Assembly (NCBI GenBank): GCA_965200975.1
Contig: OZ241740.1
Span: forward strand, 1,922,001 to 1,986,000
Length of the DNA: 64,000 bases
Origin: S5-327 sp965200975
GTDB lineage: Bacteria; Chloroflexota; Dehalococcoidia; Lucifugimonadales; Australimonadaceae
Direction: 5' to 3'
How positions within the stretch are numbered: the stretch's first letter is position 1; the number at the start of each line of letters is the position of its first letter. The translations under genes and the position numbers were made by a program. Below, piece by piece: positions 39,928 to 49,246 of the stretch. Below the pieces are notes generated by a model, which was not told where the DNA came from, made no database searches, and saw nothing but the letters and a program-made list of their open reading frames with translations.

Positions 39928-41094
39928 TCAGGAGATAGCGTTCAGGCCGGTGAGGCGGCGCCCTAGGATGAGCTGATGCATATGCTGCGTGCCTTCGTAG
40001 GTGTGCACCGTCTCGAGGTTCATTGCATGGCGCATCGGCGAGAAGTCGTCGGTTATGCCTGCGGCGCCGAGCAAGTCCCGGCAAGTTCGGGCTATGTCGA
40101 GCGCGGTTTTCGTGTTGCTGTACTTCCCCATGCTGATGTGCGACCAGTGCAGCTTGCCCGCCTCTTTCAGCCGCCCGACCTGCAGCGCGAACAGCTGGGC
40201 CTTCGATAGCGCGGTCGCCATATCCGCCAGCTTCTCCTGCACGAGCTGAAACGACGCAAGGGGGCGCCCGAACTGCTCGCGCTCTTTCGTGTACTCGATG
40301 GCCGTGTGCAGGGCGTCGGCGGCAGCGCCGCACACGCCCCAAATGATGCTGTACCGCGCCGAGTTCAGGCACGCGAGCGCCGAGCCCAGCCCGCGCGAGC
40401 CCGGCAGCAGCGCATCTTCCCCTACGCGCACTCGGTCGAACGCGATGCCGCTCGTTACGCTCATCCGCATCGAAAGCTTGTTGTGAATGTTCTCGCGCGC
40501 GACGCCCGGCAGCGACGCGGGCACGAGAAATCCGCGAATGGCCTCGCCAAGCCGCGCCCACACAACGATAACGTCGGCGACGCCGGCGTTGGTGATCCAC
40601 ATTTTCGAGCCCGTTATCTCGTACCCGCCGTCAATCGCGACGGCCTCCGTCTCCATACCGGAGGGGTCGCTGCCGTGGTCGGCCTCGGTAAGCGCGAAGG
40701 CGCCTAGAACGCGTCCAGCCGCCATTTCGGGCAGGTAGCGCTCGCGCTGCTCCTCCGTCCCGAACTCGTAAATCGCCGTCATTGCAAGCGAGGACTGCAC
40801 GGACGCAAACGACCGGTAGCCGGAGTCCGCCCGTTCGAGCTCCTGCATTATCAAGCCGTAAGCGACGGGGCCGACGCCGGCGCACCCGTAGCCGTTCAGG
40901 TGGGCGCCGAAAACGCCGAGCTCGCCCATCCGCGGCGCAAGATGCATCGGGAACGTCCCTTCCCGGAAATGCGGGACGACGACGGGGAGCGCCTCGGCCT
41001 CGACGAACGCGCGAATTGCGTCGCGCGCCTGGCGCTCGTCGTCGGTGAGCTGGCTCTCCAGTTCGATCAGGTCAATGCCGCGATACGGCTCCAT
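39928..41094 (-). CDS. Acyl-CoA dehydrogenase, glutaryl-CoA dehydrogenase-like
   Basis: The 388-residue flavoprotein has ADSGYRSFASVQSSLAM with the carboxylate-binding Arg position of glutaryl-CoA dehydrogenase, FALTEADHGSDPSGMET, the FAD helix, and the catalytic Glu367 in VHTYEGTQHMHQLI. These features place it nearest glutaryl-CoA dehydrogenase, which oxidises and decarboxylates a C5 dicarboxyl-CoA, though relatives act on other acyl-CoAs. A TATAAT at 41190-41195, just after the upstream terminator, is the likely promoter. Confidence 0.93.
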   Translation of the reverse strand: MEPYRGIDLIELESQLTDDERQARDAIRAFVEAEALPVVVPHFREGTFPMHLAPRMGELGVFGAHLNGYGCAGVGPVAYGLIMQELERADSGYRSFASVQSSLAMTAIYEFGTEEQRERYLPEMAAGRVLGAFALTEADHGSDPSGMETEAVAIDGGYEITGSKMWITNAGVADVIVVWARLGEAIRGFLVPASLPGVARENIHNKLSMRMSVTSGIAFDRVRVGEDALLPGSRGLGSALACLNSARYSIIWGVCGAAADALHTAIEYTKEREQFGRPLASFQLVQEKLADMATALSKAQLFALQVGRLKEAGKLHWSHISMGKYSNTKTALDIARTCRDLLGAAGITDDFSPMRHAMNLETVHTYEGTQHMHQLILGRRLTGLNAIS

Positions 41095-41189
41095 AGCGAC
41101 TTCTCCCGTTCCGCCAGCCCCGAAGAGGGTGTTCCGGCTCCGGCTGGCGAGGCGCGCCTGTCCCCAAGGGGCGGACGCGCTCTTTCGCC

Positions 41190-41195
41190 ATTATA
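41190..41195 (-). promoter_or_regulatory. TATAAT -10 box for the acyl-CoA dehydrogenase
   Basis: A perfect TATAAT on the minus strand directly follows the terminator hairpin of the previous gene and lies about 95 nt before the ATG at 41094. Confidence 0.45.
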
Positions 41196-41200
41196 GAGAA

Positions 41201-41226
41201 GAGGCCGCCCTGCGCAGGGCGGCCTC
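41201..41226. terminator. Perfect 26-bp palindrome, rho-independent terminator
   Basis: GAGGCCGCCCTG, CG, CAGGGCGGCCTC. It lies 28 nt after the stop of the secreted-protein gene (minus strand), followed by TTCTCTATAAT. Confidence 0.85.
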
Positions 41227-41254
41227 TCTCTTCACATACTTCCTTGTCTATGGG

Positions 41255-42010
41255 CTAGGCGGGGCAATGCACCGGCGTCTCGCCCCTCTCCGCGACAGCG
41301 GCCTCGACAGCGGCGGTCATCTCCGCAACCTGGGCGTCGAGAACGCCGGAGGCCATCAGGTAGTCGCGCAGGACGCTGATAACGGACCAGACGTCGTCAT
41401 CCACTCCCTCGGAATCGAGAGCGGCAAGCGCGTCGATCTTCGTCTGAAGGGCGTCGACCTTCGCCTGCATCGCATCGATGCCCTCTTGCGCCTCCTCGCG
41501 GTCGGTAATGTGGCAGAACGCAAGGGGCGTGCTGGTAATGACGTCGAACGTGCCGGGGTCAACGACGCTGAGGGCGCGCATTCGCTCGACGTCGCCGTCG
41601 CCGGGGCCGATGCCGGAGCGCTGGCGCGTGAAGCGCCCAAGCGTCCAAACGGTCGTCCAGGCTCCGCGGTCGTTGGTCACCATGGTGCCGGTCTCCCGCA
41701 CCCTGTTGCTGGTGAACCCCGTAATGTCCGAGGGCGCTCCCGGTCCGTCGTTGACCATGAGGATGACCTCCTGGCCGGGTGCGAAACCGGAGCCCCAGAT
41801 GCGGACGGTCTCGCGCGAGGAGCGGCTGCCAAGCTCGTGGTCGACCACGATGCTCTCCACAACCACGTTCTCCAGTCCGGAGATGTGGCCGTCAGCCGAG
41901 GCCGACTTGGAGTTGAACACCGTAAAGCCGGTGATTAGCCCGATGAGAAGTCCTGCCGCAACAAGCGCGAGGACCACAGCTCGGGGGTGGGATGCTACAG
42001 TACTCGTCAC
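41255..42010 (-). CDS. Secreted paralogue 1 of 3, unknown family, with coiled-coil tail
   Basis: The 251-residue protein has a signal peptide (VLALVAAGLLIGLITGF, cleavage likely near SASADG), then a beta-rich domain shared with the next two genes: VRIWGSGFAPGQEVILMVND, TNDRGAWTTVWTLGRFTRQ and FDVITSTPLAFCHITDREE. It alone carries an extra helical segment (AMQAKVDALQTKIDALAALD), a probable coiled coil, and ends in HCPA. The SGF-PG pattern recalls IPT/TIG Ig-like domains. The start is GTG 42010 with GGAGG 5 nt upstream, the same arrangement as in both paralogues. Function unknown. Confidence 0.8.
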   Translation of the reverse strand: MTSTVASHPRAVVLALVAAGLLIGLITGFTVFNSKSASADGHISGLENVVVESIVVDHELGSRSSRETVRIWGSGFAPGQEVILMVNDGPGAPSDITGFTSNRVRETGTMVTNDRGAWTTVWTLGRFTRQRSGIGPGDGDVERMRALSVVDPGTFDVITSTPLAFCHITDREEAQEGIDAMQAKVDALQTKIDALAALDSEGVDDDVWSVISVLRDYLMASGVLDAQVAEMTAAVEAAVAERGETPVHCPA

Positions 42011-42034
42011 GATTTCCTCCTGTGTGGCTCGCGC

Positions 42035-42601
42035 TTAGGCGGAACAGAAGTCGGGGACTTCTTCGCCTTCCTCACGATTGCTCAAGTTACAGAGGGCCAA
42101 GGGAGCGCTGGCGACAAAGTCGTAGCTCCCCATGTCGACTGCCCAGATGGTCACCATGGCCTCGGTCCCTACGTTGGTGCGCGTAAAGCGCCCAAGCAGC
42201 CAGTTGCTGGCGAACGCGCCGTCCTCATTCGAAACGAGAGGCCAGGGAAGCCCGCCGCCGTCGCGCCGGCTGCTCGGTCGGCAGACCCCGTCGTCGTTCA
42301 AGCGGCACGTGCTGATTTCGTAGAGCGCGCCCGCGCTGTCGGAAGCCAAAAGGGTGATCTCGCGGCGGGGCTGGAAGCCGGAGCCGCGAATCCACACGTT
42401 CGTCGTCGACCGGCTCTTGCCGGGCTCGAAGTCGATCTCATTGGCGGAGAGCACGATCTGCTCGTTGCCGGTCGTGTGGCCCGTTGCGCCGGCGCTCTGA
42501 ACGCCGGTGGCCGCAAGGGCTATGGCAAGGCCAAGGACAAGGCCAGCGACCACCCACAGTGGGGCTGTCCGCCTCTTCATTGCTGCATACGTCCGAATCA
42601 C
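42035..42601 (-). CDS. Secreted paralogue 2 of 3, unknown family
   Basis: The 188-residue protein has a signal peptide (LWVVAGLVLGLAIALAATG, cleavage near AGATG), then GNEQIVLSANEIDFEPGKS, VWIRGSGFQPRREITLLASD, SNEDGAFASNWLLGRFTRTN, WAVDMGSYDFVASAPLALCN and a tail ending FCSA. The LALC and C-terminal FCSA cysteines could form a disulfide. The start is GTG 42601 with GGAGG 5 nt before it. It lies 24 nt before paralogue 1, so the three form one operon. Function unknown; an extracellular Ig-like binding role is a guess. Confidence 0.8.
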   Translation of the reverse strand: MIRTYAAMKRRTAPLWVVAGLVLGLAIALAATGVQSAGATGHTTGNEQIVLSANEIDFEPGKSRSTTNVWIRGSGFQPRREITLLASDSAGALYEISTCRLNDDGVCRPSSRRDGGGLPWPLVSNEDGAFASNWLLGRFTRTNVGTEAMVTIWAVDMGSYDFVASAPLALCNLSNREEGEEVPDFCSA

Positions 42602-42649
42602 TGAGTCCTCCTGATCCCTACGTTACTAAAGCGCGGCTGACCGTTTGGG

Positions 42650-43162
42650 CTAAGCCGAGCAGTGGCTGGGCGCTTCTTCGTCCTCGCCACGGCCACTCAG
42701 GTTGCAGAGGGCCAGAGGCGCAGTCGCAAGGTCGTCGAACGACGCAGCGTCGACTGCCCGGACGGAGACCATGTCCTCGCCTCCGACTCCGGTTCGAGTG
42801 AACCTGCCGAACTGCCACGGGAAGCCGAAGGCGCCGTCGTCGTTGGCGACTACGTCAACCCCTGAGAGCGCGCCGACGTCGGTTGCGACGCCGCGGCTGT
42901 CGGCGACCAGGACGAGCACGTTCGTTCCGGGCGTGAAGCCGGAGCCGTAGACCCAGACAACCGTCCGGGAGCTTCGGGTGCCGGGAACGAAGTCGGCTTC
43001 CGAGGGAGTTACGATCAACTTCTCCGTGCCGGAAGCATGGCCATCGGCCCGTGCGCTCTCGGCGCCGGAGAGCGCCATCGTCAGGGCGAGCCCGCCCAGG
43101 AGCGCAGCGGCTATCCAGACAACTGCCCACCGTCGTGAAATTAGCGAGTGCGTACCTATCAC
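42650..43162 (-). CDS. Secreted paralogue 3 of 3, unknown family
   Basis: The 170-residue protein has a signal peptide (VVWIAAALLGGLALTMALSG, cleavage near ARADG), EKLIVTPSEADFVPGTRSS, VWVYGSGFTPGTNVLVLVAD, NDDGAFGFPWQFGRFTRTGV, VDAASFDDLATAPLALCNLS and a tail ending HCSA. It is closest to paralogue 2 in length and ending. GTG 43162 has AAGGAGG 5 nt upstream and is preferred over a longer reading that begins before the ribosome site. It is the first gene of the trio. Confidence 0.8.
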   Translation of the reverse strand: MIGTHSLISRRWAVVWIAAALLGGLALTMALSGAESARADGHASGTEKLIVTPSEADFVPGTRSSRTVVWVYGSGFTPGTNVLVLVADSRGVATDVGALSGVDVVANDDGAFGFPWQFGRFTRTGVGGEDMVSVRAVDAASFDDLATAPLALCNLSGRGEDEEAPSHCSA

Positions 43163-43373
43163 GGCTTCCTCCTTAACCTGCGCAAGCGGGAGAGCGCTGG
43201 CGATCGGCAACGATAGCGCGACGCTCCGCCACAAGGTGCGCGGGAGAGATTATCGCGCAACGCTCCAGTGTGTCAAGCATAAGCCAAGCGTCGTTAAAAA
43301 TGCGCCCGCGCCCGCTTGCAAACGAGGCGTTTTCGGGAGGGAGCGGGAGAGCGTCCGCTTGCCGGCAGAGGCT
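43163..43373. other. Intergenic region with degenerate dispersed-element fragment
   Basis: GAGCGGGAGAGCGTCCGCTTGCCG near 43341-43364 is a decayed half of the dispersed element. No gene or clear terminator is seen. Confidence 0.5.
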
Positions 43374-44351
43374 TCACATCGAGAGCGACACCTTCAGCGC
43401 GCCGTCGTGGGGATCGTGGGCCAGCTCGAACGCCTCGCCCACCTGCTCTATGGGGAGCACGTGCGTAACGTAGGGCGCCATATCTATCTCGCCTCGCACG
43501 ATAAGGTCGAGGGCTTGCCGGAAGGACGCGAGCCCCGGCTCGTCTTGCGCCCCGAAAATCGTGCGCACGTCGAGCCGCTTTAGGAAGAACGCGCTCAGGT
43601 CGAACGGAACGGGGTCGAACCCGGTAGGCAGGCCGAACACGTGGACGTGCCCCTCGGCCTTGGCCATCCGCACCGCCTGAGCAAGGGTTTCGGCGCCTCC
43701 GACGGCGTCGACGACAACCTCGGTGCCGGCGCCTCCGGTGAGGTCGAGCACGGCGTCCACGGCGCGCTGGCCGGTCACGTCGATCGCGTCGTCGACGTCG
43801 AGGGCGCGGCCCGCCTCGCGACGGTCCCGGTTCGGCTCAATGGCGATGACGCGGGCGGCGCCCAGGCGGCGAAGGTAGAAGTCGTGAAAGAGGCCGGCGC
43901 TCCCCTGGCCTATCACGACGGCAGTCTTGCCGGCCATATCCGGAAGCTTGCGCGCGGCAAAGATGACGGTGCCGAGCTGCTGCGCCATCATCAGCTCCGC
44001 AGGCGGACGGTCGTCGGGAAGCTCGACGAGAAAGTGCGGGGAGACTGCCTGGTAGCCCGCGAAGTTGCGGGCCTCCCAGATGTTCGGGACGGTAAGGACG
44101 AGCGTTCCCTCCGCAAGCCCGGTGGGGCCGGGGTCGGCGATGACGCCGACTCCTTCATGGCCGGGCTCGCCGGGCGCCATCGGGTATTCGTTGCGCGGCC
44201 AGCCGTGATAAACGTAGTGCAGGTCCGTTCCGCAGATGGAAGCCATGCGCATCTTCACCAGGGCCTTGTCCGACGACGGCGGCGGCGCAGGGACTTCGTC
44301 GCAGACGATATCGCGGAGTCCGCGGAGTATGGCGGCAGGCATCATGGGCAT
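43374..44351 (-). CDS. Zinc-type alcohol dehydrogenase-like MDR protein
   Basis: The 325-residue protein keeps catalytic zinc ligands (ASICGTDLHYVYHG with Cys, GEPGHEGVGV with His-Glu) and the NAD fold AVVIGQGSAGLFHDFYLRRL followed by VIAIEPNRDRREAGRAL. The four-Cys structural zinc loop of classical alcohol dehydrogenases is absent. It probably oxidises a polyol or secondary alcohol; the substrate is unknown. MPMMPAAILRG contains two possible ATG starts, 44351 and 44342. It stands between the secreted trio and the glutaredoxin-like gene, which is divergent. Confidence 0.9.
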   Translation of the reverse strand: MPMMPAAILRGLRDIVCDEVPAPPPSSDKALVKMRMASICGTDLHYVYHGWPRNEYPMAPGEPGHEGVGVIADPGPTGLAEGTLVLTVPNIWEARNFAGYQAVSPHFLVELPDDRPPAELMMAQQLGTVIFAARKLPDMAGKTAVVIGQGSAGLFHDFYLRRLGAARVIAIEPNRDRREAGRALDVDDAIDVTGQRAVDAVLDLTGGAGTEVVVDAVGGAETLAQAVRMAKAEGHVHVFGLPTGFDPVPFDLSAFFLKRLDVRTIFGAQDEPGLASFRQALDLIVRGEIDMAPYVTHVLPIEQVGEAFELAHDPHDGALKVSLSM

Positions 44352-44460
44352 AGCGGCATCGTCCTGTGCGCGCTTCCCGGCTGTGCGGGATCGCGCGGGT
44401 AGTTGGACTTCGAACGGCCGCCGGAGCGGCAGGCCCCTAGTTTAAGGCGCCCGGCGCTGC

Positions 44461-44466
44461 TATGAT
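44461..44466 (+). promoter_or_regulatory. Extended -10 box next to glutaredoxin-like gene
   Basis: TGC-TATGAT ends 9 nt before the ATG at 44476, leaving almost no leader. Confidence 0.5.
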
Positions 44467-44475
44467 GAGCAGGCT

Positions 44476-44700
44476 ATGGTTGAAACCTCGACCCTCATCG
44501 TTTACACAAGGCCCGAGTGCTCGTACTCGGACGCGCTCATGCACGACCTCGACAAGGACGGGGTCGCGTACCAGCAGATCGATCTGGACGAGCGCCCCGA
44601 ATACATCGCGGAGGTCGAGCGGCTCACCGGCGGCGAGCGGATAACGCCGGTTATGGTCGAGGGCGATCTCGTGATAGTGGGCTACAACGGCATAGGTTGA
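44476..44700 (+). CDS. Glutaredoxin-like protein with CxxS motif
   Basis: The 74-residue protein has the glutaredoxin core LIVYTRPECSYSDALMHDLD, with Cys15 and Ser18 in place of the second active-site Cys. It continues YQQIDLDERPEYIAEVERLT, the TPVMVEGDLVIVGYNG glutathione-binding segment. A CxxS site favours monothiol chemistry (deglutathionylation or iron-sulfur handling) over disulfide reduction. At 74 residues it is near the minimum for the fold. A -10 box lies 9 nt before the ATG, suggesting a leaderless message. The tRNA-Asp gene follows 42 nt downstream. Confidence 0.85.
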   Translation: MVETSTLIVYTRPECSYSDALMHDLDKDGVAYQQIDLDERPEYIAEVERLTGGERITPVMVEGDLVIVGYNGIG

Positions 44701-44742
44701 TCGTTCTAGCCCGCCCCGGCGGCGCCGGGGCAACCACACCGC

Positions 44743-44821
44743 GGCCCGGTGGTGTAGCCAGGTTGAACACACCTCCCTGTCAAGGAGGAGAGCACGGGTT
44801 CAAATCCCGTCCGGGTCGCCA
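44743..44821 (+). tRNA. tRNA-Asp (anticodon GTC)
   Basis: Acceptor arms GGCCCGG and CCGGGTC pair, the anticodon arm is CCTCC-CTGTCAA-GGAGG with GTC, and the T arm is ACGGG-TTCAAAT-CCCGT. A discriminator G and an encoded CCA complete the 79-nt gene. Confidence 0.97.
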
Positions 44822-44835
44822 GAACGCCTCCCAAC

Positions 44836-44865
44836 AACGCCCTCCCGTTTCCACGGGAGGGCGTT
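44836..44865 (+). terminator. Terminator after tRNA-Asp
   Basis: AACGCCCTCCCGT, loop TTCC, ACGGGAGGGCGTT: a perfect 13-bp stem 14 nt after the tRNA, followed by a pyrimidine-rich tail. Confidence 0.85.
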
Positions 44866-44973
44866 TCCATCTCTTCGTCGAAGAGCCCACTCCCGGGGTC
44901 TCCCCCGGGACAACCCCGCAAGGCGGCGGCAGCCGTCGCCGTCGCCAGGCGCCCCGCGGACGTCCAGGACTGC

Positions 44974-45636
44974 TTAGCTTGTAGGGTCGGCCACCTTGCG
45001 GAGGTACGGCTTCACGGTCTCCCAGCCGTCGGGAAAGAGCTCCTTGGCCGCTTCGTTGTCCACCGCGGGCAGGATGACGACATCGTCGCCCTTCCGCCAG
45101 TTGGCGGGCGTAGCCACCTTGTGGTTGACGGTGAGCTGCGCGGAGTCGATGACGCGGAGCAGCTCGTCGAAGTTGCGTCCGGTGCTCATCGGGTAGGTCA
45201 TGCTCATTTTGACCTTCTTGTCCGGGCCAACCAGGAAGACGGTGCGCACAGTCATATTGTCGGCGGCGGTGCGCCCTTCGGCGGAGTCCCCGGCATCGGC
45301 CGGGAGCATGTCGTACATCTTGGCGATTGCCAGGTTATCGTCGGCGATGATCGGGAAGTTGAGGGGCGTGCCGGCGATGTCGGCAATGTCGTCTGCCCAT
45401 CGCTGGTGGTCTTCAACCTTGTCGACGCTGAGGCCGATGACCTTGCAGTTGCGGGCGGCGAACTCGTCGCGGATGCTGGCGACGTGTCCGAGCTCCGTGG
45501 CGCAGACGGGCGTGAAGTCTTTCGGATGAGAGAAGAGCATCCCCCAGCCGTCGCCGAGCCACTCGTGGAACGAGATCGTCCCTTCGCTCGTCTCGGCAGT
45601 GAAGTCCGGCGCTGTGTCGTTGATGCGAATCGCCAT
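44974..45636 (-). CDS. 1-Cys-type peroxiredoxin (Prx6 group)
   Basis: The 220-residue protein has the peroxidatic Cys45 in SHPKDFTPVCATELG, the longer C-terminal dimerisation domain of the Prx6/AhpC-TSA group (NHKVATPANWRKGDDVVILP) and no clear resolving Cys in the usual C-terminal position. It reduces hydrogen peroxide and organic peroxides in the cytoplasm. AGGAG precedes the ATG, and a TATACT box lies at 45667-45672, so it probably has its own promoter inside the end of the ribokinase gene. Confidence 0.94.
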   Translation of the reverse strand: MAIRINDTAPDFTAETSEGTISFHEWLGDGWGMLFSHPKDFTPVCATELGHVASIRDEFAARNCKVIGLSVDKVEDHQRWADDIADIAGTPLNFPIIADDNLAIAKMYDMLPADAGDSAEGRTAADNMTVRTVFLVGPDKKVKMSMTYPMSTGRNFDELLRVIDSAQLTVNHKVATPANWRKGDDVVILPAVDNEAAKELFPDGWETVKPYLRKVADPTS

Positions 45637-45664
45637 ACAAACGCGCTCCTAGGGTTATTTCCCC

Positions 45665-46603
45665 TTAGTATACCCCTTGGGGAAGCGTCTCCGGGCCAAC
45701 GAGCCCGACAACGTCGCTCAAGCGCGGCAGCGCCGAGGACGCGCCCAGCGAGCGGACTGCGAGCGCGCCGGCGGCGTTGGCCAGCCGCGCCGCATCGGCG
45801 AGACTAAGCCCGCCGCACAGGCCGACGGTAAGCGCTCCGCAGAACGCGTCGCCCGCCCCGGTGGCGTCGACAGCGTCGGACGGGAACGCCTCCGCGCTGC
45901 CGGCGGCGCCGGCGGAGGCCCAAACGGCGCCCGCAGCTCCAAGGGTTACGACCGCAGCAACCGGGCCGAGGCCGACGAGGGCGCGCGCCGCGGCGAGGGC
46001 CTCCTCCGGCCCTGTGGGCGCCACGCCTGCAAGCGCGGCGGCCTCGGACTCGTTGACGACAACCACATCGGCGAGGGCCATCAGCCGGGGCGGCGCAGGG
46101 CTTGCAGGCGCGGCGTTGAACACGACCAGGGCGCCTGCGCTGCGGGCGAGCTCAGCGGCGCGGATGAGCGGCGCGTCCGGGATCTCATGGCACATCAGCA
46201 CGGCGTCGGGGACGGCGCGCTCGAACGCCGCGTCGATGTGCGCAGGCGCGAGCGCGGCGTTGGCGCGGGGATTGGCGACGATGCGGTTGTCGCCGGCGGC
46301 GTCGACGATAATCAGGCTGACGCCGGAGCCGGTTTCGGCGTCGACCGAGACATGCGCGCAGTCGACGCCCTCGGCGTCGCACGCTTCCAGCAGTCGACGC
46401 CCGAACGGGTCGTCGCCGACACGGCTGACAAGGCTGGTCTCCGCGCCCATGCGGGCGGCTGCCACCGCCTGGTTCAGGCCCTTCCCGCCCGGCGCGGTCA
46501 GGAAGCCGTCGCCGAATACGGTCTCGCCCCTCTCGGGAGCAGCCGCAACGCGCGAGACAAGGTCCATCATGCAGGAGCCGACGACCATAATGCGTGGAGG
46601 CAT
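45665..46603 (-). CDS. PfkB-family sugar kinase, ribokinase-like
   Basis: The 312-residue protein has the PfkB signatures: N-terminal TAPGGKGLNQAVAAARMGA and C-terminal VDATGAGDAFCGALTVG with the catalytic Asp. MVVGSCMMDLVSRV opens the fold. The pattern is nearest ribokinase, which phosphorylates ribose at O-5, but related kinases accept other sugars or nucleosides. No sugar transporter is adjacent. The upstream gap to tRNA-Asn is filled by repeats. Confidence 0.9.
   Translation of the reverse strand: MPPRIMVVGSCMMDLVSRVAAAPERGETVFGDGFLTAPGGKGLNQAVAAARMGAETSLVSRVGDDPFGRRLLEACDAEGVDCAHVSVDAETGSGVSLIIVDAAGDNRIVANPRANAALAPAHIDAAFERAVPDAVLMCHEIPDAPLIRAAELARSAGALVVFNAAPASPAPPRLMALADVVVVNESEAAALAGVAPTGPEEALAAARALVGLGPVAAVVTLGAAGAVWASAGAAGSAEAFPSDAVDATGAGDAFCGALTVGLCGGLSLADAARLANAAGALAVRSLGASSALPRLSDVVGLVGPETLPQGVY
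45667..45672 (-). promoter_or_regulatory. Candidate -10 box for peroxiredoxin
   Basis: TATACT on the minus strand lies 30 nt before the peroxiredoxin ATG, inside the last codons of the upstream ribokinase gene. No -35 match was found. Confidence 0.4.
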
Positions 46604-47091
46604 AGCCTCAGCGTACGCGAGAAGCAGCCTTTTGGGCGAGCCGCGCCGCTCTCTGGGTGGCGCTCAGGCGTTGGCGCGCTGTTACGGGCAGGCGGCGCGG
46701 CGGGGCAAGGGCGTCAGCGCTGGCGCGCTGCTGGGAGAGCGTTCGCTCCCCCAGACCCCCTGGCAGCCCTTCACAGACCACCTGTGGAAGCCTTCCCAGA
46801 ACCCTGGTTAGGAGCGGGCGGCGAGGCGCGGCGAGGGCGTAGCGCTGGCGCGCTGCTGGGAGAGCGTCCGCTCCCCCAGACCCCCTGGCAGCCCTTCACA
46901 GACTCCCCTGTGGCAGCCCTTCCCAGATCACCTGTGGCAGCCTTCCCAGATTACCCCTGTGGTTTACGGGCGGGCGGCCAGACCTTCCCGCTGGTTAGGA
47001 GTCTCTGAACGTTTAGGGCGGTGCGCAAAGGCCGGCGTGTATGCTACAATTCACCACTGCGCTGCTCCGCCGAACGGGGCGCGTCTCTTGC
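46604..47091. repeat. Repeat-filled gap with two intact dispersed-element copies and a short tandem repeat
   Basis: Element cores lie at 46730-46763 and 46855-46888, each preceded by a GGCGGCG-rich tract and followed by CTGGCAGCCCTTCACAGA. From 46885 to 46962 a 24-25-bp motif repeats (CCTGTGGCAGCCCTTCCCAG). No gene is seen. The last 70 bases hold the tRNA-Asn promoter candidate. Confidence 0.85.
47045..47050 (+). promoter_or_regulatory. Extended -10 box for tRNA-Asn
   Basis: TGC-TACAAT lies 41 nt before the tRNA, matching the recurrent TGC-TAnnAT pattern. Confidence 0.5.
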
Positions 47092-47166
47092 TCCCGCGTA
47101 GCTCAGAGGTAGAGCGGTCGGCTGTTAACCGACTGGTCGTAGGTTCGACTCCTACCGCGGGAGCCA
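47092..47166 (+). tRNA. tRNA-Asn (anticodon GTT)
   Basis: Acceptor arms TCCCGCG and CGCGGGA pair, the anticodon loop CTGTTAA carries GTT, the T arm has GTTCGACTC, and the discriminator G is followed by an encoded CCA. The gene is 75 nt. Confidence 0.97.
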
Positions 47167-47268
47167 ATCTCTCCGAGAGCGCCGGCTGTCCGTGCCGGTG
47201 CGACGCAGCACTATCCTGTCAGGCTGCGCGGGACGCCGCAGCCCGGGTAAGGCGGCGAGGGCGCGCGT

Positions 47269-48558
<1,290 letters not shown>

Positions 48559-48580
48559 TTTCGCGACCCTCCTGACCGTC

Positions 48581-49246
48581 CTAGTTGGGGGCGGCGCCGT
48601 TCGTTGAGGCTAGCGGGCTGCCGAGCACCTCATCGACGAGGCCGTAGTCTTTCGCGTCTTCCGCCGGCAGGTAGAAGTCGCGGTCGCTGTCGCGGGCGAT
48701 CTTCTCGTACGTCTGGCCGGTGTGCTTCACGAGGATATTGCGGATCTTGTCCTGCATGCGCAGGATCTCGCGGGCGGCGATCTCGATATCCGAGGCTTGC
48801 CCTTGCGCGCCGCCGAGAGCCTGATGCATATGGATAGTCGAGTTGGGGAGCGCGAAACGCTTGCCGGGGGCTCCGGCGCACAGGAGCACGGTGCCCATGC
48901 TTGCAGCCATCCCCACGCATATCGTCGAGACGTCGGGCTTGATCAGCTGCATCGTGTCGTAGATGGCGAGCCCGGAGGTTATTTGGCCGCCGGGGCTGTT
49001 GACGTAAAGGTTGATGTCCTTGTCGGGGTCTTCGCGCTCGAGGTAGAGGAGCTGCGCGACGATGAGGTTGGAGACCTGGTCATTGATGGGGGTGCCGAGG
49101 TAGACGATGCGCTCCTTGAGGAGCATTGAGTAGATGTCGTAGGCGCGTTCGCCGCGGGAGCCTGTCTCGATGACCATCGGGATGATGTTCTGCGGCGGAA
49201 GCGGCGCCGAAGCGCCGAGCGGTGCATGGATTGGCCAGTCGTGCAT
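48581..49246 (-). CDS. clpP: ATP-dependent Clp protease proteolytic subunit ClpP
   Basis: The 221-residue serine peptidase has Ser116 in VGMAASMGTVLLCAG, His141 in STIHMHQALGG and the DRDFYLPAEDAKDYGLVD segment with the triad Asp. NLYVNSPGGQITSGLAIYD is the conserved oxyanion and ring-contact region. It forms the proteolytic barrel used by ClpX. It lies at the trigger factor stop and 22 nt before clpX. An N-terminal stretch of about 20 residues (MHDWPIHAPLGASAP) may be a processed propeptide. Confidence 0.97.
   Translation of the reverse strand: MHDWPIHAPLGASAPLPPQNIIPMVIETGSRGERAYDIYSMLLKERIVYLGTPINDQVSNLIVAQLLYLEREDPDKDINLYVNSPGGQITSGLAIYDTMQLIKPDVSTICVGMAASMGTVLLCAGAPGKRFALPNSTIHMHQALGGAQGQASDIEIAAREILRMQDKIRNILVKHTGQTYEKIARDSDRDFYLPAEDAKDYGLVDEVLGSPLASTNGAAPN

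Noticed and set aside
44476..44700. Truncated or broken glutaredoxin
   Set aside because: The 74 residues cover the whole minimal fold, including the TP-V and GYNG segments, so it looks intact.
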